From Acidobacteriota bacterium (GTDB taxonomy: Bacteria > Acidobacteriota > UBA6911): DNA of 8,107 bases. The stretch covers positions 1-8,107 of the forward strand of contig JAFNAH010000324.1 of assembly GCA_017860075.1 (NCBI GenBank), read 5' to 3'. The translations under genes and the position numbers were made by a program. The notes beneath the pieces are model-generated. The model did not search any database and was not told the origin of the DNA. It saw only the letters and a program-made list of their open reading frames with translations. Every line of letters begins with the position of its first letter. Within the stretch, counting starts at the first letter, position 1. This document shows positions 6,561 through 8,107 of the stretch, piece after piece.

Positions 6561-7326
6561 CTCGGACTGCAGCTCCCCGGAGCCCGGAGGTCACGGCCAG
6601 GACCGCTTCACGAAGGCCGCCGGACTTGAACATGACGTGGAGCTCGGCGCCGGCGGATGCCGGACTGCTGAAGGCCGCCTTTACCCTGACTTTGCCGGCG
6701 TCTATGTCAGGCGCAAATTGCACGTATTCCAGGAAGGTCTTTGGACGTGCCTCCAGGTAGACCGTCTGCCAGATGCCGCGAGCGTTCCCGTAGCCCTGCT
6801 TGCCCTCCAATTTGAATGTGCGGGGCGAGTCGTCCACGCGTAGAACGAGGCGCTGGTCCTGACCCGGTTTGAGGAAAGGCGTCAGATCGAATTCGAACGG
6901 CGTGTAACCGCCGCGGTGCGTGCCGAGCGGCTGCCCGTCGAGCCACGCCTGAGTCTCCCAGTCGCAGGCGCCCGCGACAAGGAAGACGCGCTGGCCTCGC
7001 CATGCCTCCGGCGCGCGGACGGTGCGCGCATACCATGCCAATGTCCCCTTGTCTGCCACCCGGGAAAGTGGCGATCCCCATGGAAAGGGGACCACGATCG
7101 TGTCGGGGAACCCGGAGGCGTCCGCAAACCACTTCTCTTTGAGGCCGGCGTCTTCACTGTCGAACCTGAATTTCCACTCCCCATTCAGATTGACCCAGGC
7201 TGCGCGCTGAAAATCGGGGCGCGGGTGTTCAGGAAGCGGGACAGCCTCTCCGCCGGCAAAAACGGCAACGTTGCGGCAGTTGAGAAAAAGGATGACGAGC
7301 AACAGGAACAGTGGTCGGTTTCTCAT
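6526..7326 (-). CDS. Glycoside hydrolase family 2, N-terminal part with signal peptide (upstream of a frameshift)
   Basis: This 266-residue frame is the front of the same GH2 enzyme. It begins with a Sec signal (MRNR, then hydrophobic 5-15; likely cleavage after VFA at 22-24), so the enzyme is exported. Residues about 38-195 form the jelly-roll sugar-binding domain with typical GH2 features: NLNGEWKFRF (46-55), WYARTV (98-103), a Trp-Leu-Asp-Gly element (128-131) and GNARGIWQTVYLE (180-192). The Ig-like domain starts near 200. The sense reading ends near Arg250; the last 16 residues up to the stop at 6526-6528 are off-frame, while the other frame carries the expected sequence. Start support is moderate: only a weak GGGAT precedes the ATG. 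As written the gene would give a truncated, inactive protein, so it is a pseudogene or a sequence error. Confidence 0.82.
   Translation of the reverse strand: MRNRPLFLLLVILFLNCRNVAVFAGGEAVPLPEHPRPDFQRAAWVNLNGEWKFRFDSEDAGLKEKWFADASGFPDTIVVPFPWGSPLSRVADKGTLAWYARTVRAPEAWRGQRVFLVAGACDWETQAWLDGQPLGTHRGGYTPFEFDLTPFLKPGQDQRLVLRVDDSPRTFKLEGKQGYGNARGIWQTVYLEARPKTFLEYVQFAPDIDAGKVRVKAAFSSPASAGAELHVMFKSGGLREAVLAVTSGLRGAAVRVADSERPSLVA
6575..6578 (-). other. Probable one-base frameshift site in the GH2 gene
   Basis: On the - strand the run CGGGGA (G-run at 6575-6578) is the simplest place for an extra base. Dropping one G gives TSGLRELQSELQIPNAHLW across the junction, which continues the Ig-like domain smoothly. 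From the stop codons the shift must lie between 6590 and 6529, and the protein sense narrows it to roughly 6590-6560. Confidence 0.65.
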
Positions 7327-7434
7327 AGGATCCCGATGGTATCAACAGATGAGGGCGTTGAAAAGCCTTCCGGGGGAGAGGCGGGTCCGCGCCGTCGGCG
7401 CGGACAACCGCGCGCTCAGGCGAAGCGCGTCCGC
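7327..7434. other. Intergenic gap with two GC-rich hairpins between GH172 and GH2 genes
   Basis: The larger hairpin pairs GTCCGCGCC (7385-7393) with GGCGCGGAC (7397-7405), a perfect 9-bp stem with loop GTC. This is the same 9-bp stem and 3-base loop design as arm A at 117-137. The smaller pairs CGCGCT (7411-7416) with AGCGCG (7424-7429). Both lie just after the GH172 stop in the direction of transcription and lack a T-run. A promoter for the GH2 gene could sit between 7327 and 7384, but I see no convincing boxes. Confidence 0.5.
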
Positions 7435-8107
7435 TCAGTTTTCGAAACAGAAGACGCGATAGTGGTAGTCGGTAAAGGCTCCGGAATCAGGGCCGTTGAC
7501 CACTGCCAGTTTCAGCGCGAGCAGTCCCTTGCCGCGGGTCAGCTTCGCCGGCAGGTCAAAATCGGCGTCAAACCAGCGCAGGTACTCGTTCTGATACGCA
7601 TAGCGCCACGTCCCGGCGTAGTTTCCGTCGACGTAGACCTCTGCCGTCTGCGGGAGGCCCGCCTGATCAAGGCGGCGGCGAATTCTGACGCCGTTGTTTT
7701 GCGGATCTACGGCCACTTCGAAGGCAATCTCCCCCCGTCGGTGGCGGCGGCCGTCCTGGTCTTCGGAAGTCTCGAAGTAGTCCCCTTCAGGGCGGCCGTT
7801 GACGGTGCCCGTCAACTCGGAGTCCGCCGCGGCGTACCGATGCATCCGCTCGCTTGCTGCGCTGCCGACATCGATGAAATCGGTCTCGCGCATTGCCGGG
7901 CGGCGGCGCAGGTAGCAGAAAGCCAGGCTTCGATAGTCGGATCTGATATCGCTCATGCCCCCGTGCTGGATGCGCGCATCCATCGAGCGGAAGAACGGGA
8001 TCGGGGCTTCGAGGTGAAACCGGGAGTACGAGGAGGGAATCGCGTAGGCACCCTTCTGCTCTCCGCCGCCCTCAGCCATTATGTCGCCGGCGCACGTGGC
8101 AAAGGGG
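7435..8107 (-). CDS. DUF2961/GH172-family protein, C-terminal part (5' end outside window)
   Basis: The frame is open to the right edge of the window, so this is the last 223 residues of a longer protein; an internal ATG at 8077-8079 is not its start. The segment reading RFHLEAPIPFFRSMDARI followed by HGG...DYRSLAFCY matches the C-terminal end of the DUF2961 domain, in which relatives read like RFHIxDPIPF...IEHG...DYSSVAYWY. DUF2961 is now CAZy family GH172, whose characterised members include an alpha-D-fructofuranosidase and D-arabinofuranose-releasing enzymes. The rest (about 95 to the end) is a beta-rich accessory domain with NNGVRIRRRLDQ, AEVYVDGNYAGTW and TRGKGLLALKL, a tail I recognise from several DUF2961 proteins. 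The catalytic glutamates would be upstream, outside the window. It lies 108 bases before the GH2 gene on the same strand and probably works on the same glycan. Confidence 0.78.
   Translation of the reverse strand, partial: PFATCAGDIMAEGGGEQKGAYAIPSSYSRFHLEAPIPFFRSMDARIQHGGMSDIRSDYRSLAFCYLRRRPAMRETDFIDVGSAASERMHRYAAADSELTGTVNGRPEGDYFETSEDQDGRRHRRGEIAFEVAVDPQNNGVRIRRRLDQAGLPQTAEVYVDGNYAGTWRYAYQNEYLRWFDADFDLPAKLTRGKGLLALKLAVVNGPDSGAFTDYHYRVFCFEN

Noticed and set aside
6526..6593. Programmed ribosomal frameshift in the GH2 gene
   Set aside because: GH2 enzymes are not known to use recoding, and I see no slippery heptamer with a positioned downstream stem. A one-base indel at the G-run is simpler.
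5538..6629. 363-codon open frame on the + strand opposite the GH2 gene
   Set aside because: It is antisense to the GH2 catalytic domain, has no recognisable motif and is explained by high third-position GC.

Overview
This is a GC-rich bacterial segment with five genes in two convergent groups and a heavily folded non-coding leader at the left end. It gives no direct taxonomic marker. The gene mix suggests Acidobacteriota, perhaps Bryobacterales/Solibacter-like: a Tat-exported tandem metallo-beta-lactamase-fold protein, an exported PIG-L deacetylase homologue, an ACS-family MFS transporter, a secreted GH2 and a DUF2961/GH172 protein. This is inference; Planctomycetota, Verrucomicrobiota or Armatimonadota are possible.

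Layout. Bases 1-345 hold no gene but much symmetry: two inverted arrays of degenerate TCAGCYN-like heptamers (about 20-54 and 244-285), a Y-shaped three-way-junction fold (104-171) and further hairpins (78-93, 210-233). The + strand then carries a probable two-gene operon: the MBL-fold gene (346-2316) and, 39 bases later, the PIG-L gene (2356-3180), each with a strong Shine-Dalgarno sequence. The - strand carries, in transcription order, the 3' part of a DUF2961/GH172 gene (entering from the right edge, ending at 7435), a GH2 gene (7326 to 4524) broken by an apparent one-base frameshift near 6575, and an MFS transporter (4453 to 3062). The gaps in this group hold GC-rich hairpins without T-runs.

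Function. The - strand group reads as a glycan-use module: two glycosidase-type proteins (GH2 has a Sec signal; the GH172 N-terminus is outside the window) release sugars or sugar acids and the transporter takes up a product. The + strand genes encode two exported metal-dependent hydrolase-fold proteins that could act on the same glycan (de-N-acetylation, ester or lactone opening), but that link rests on proximity only.

Two local lesions matter. A 17-bp tandem duplication (3086-3119) lies where the PIG-L and MFS genes overlap tail to tail and rewrites both C-termini. The GH2 gene needs a one-base correction to give a 933-residue enzyme. Both could be real mutations or sequence/assembly errors. 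The most novel-looking item is the structured leader at 25-285.
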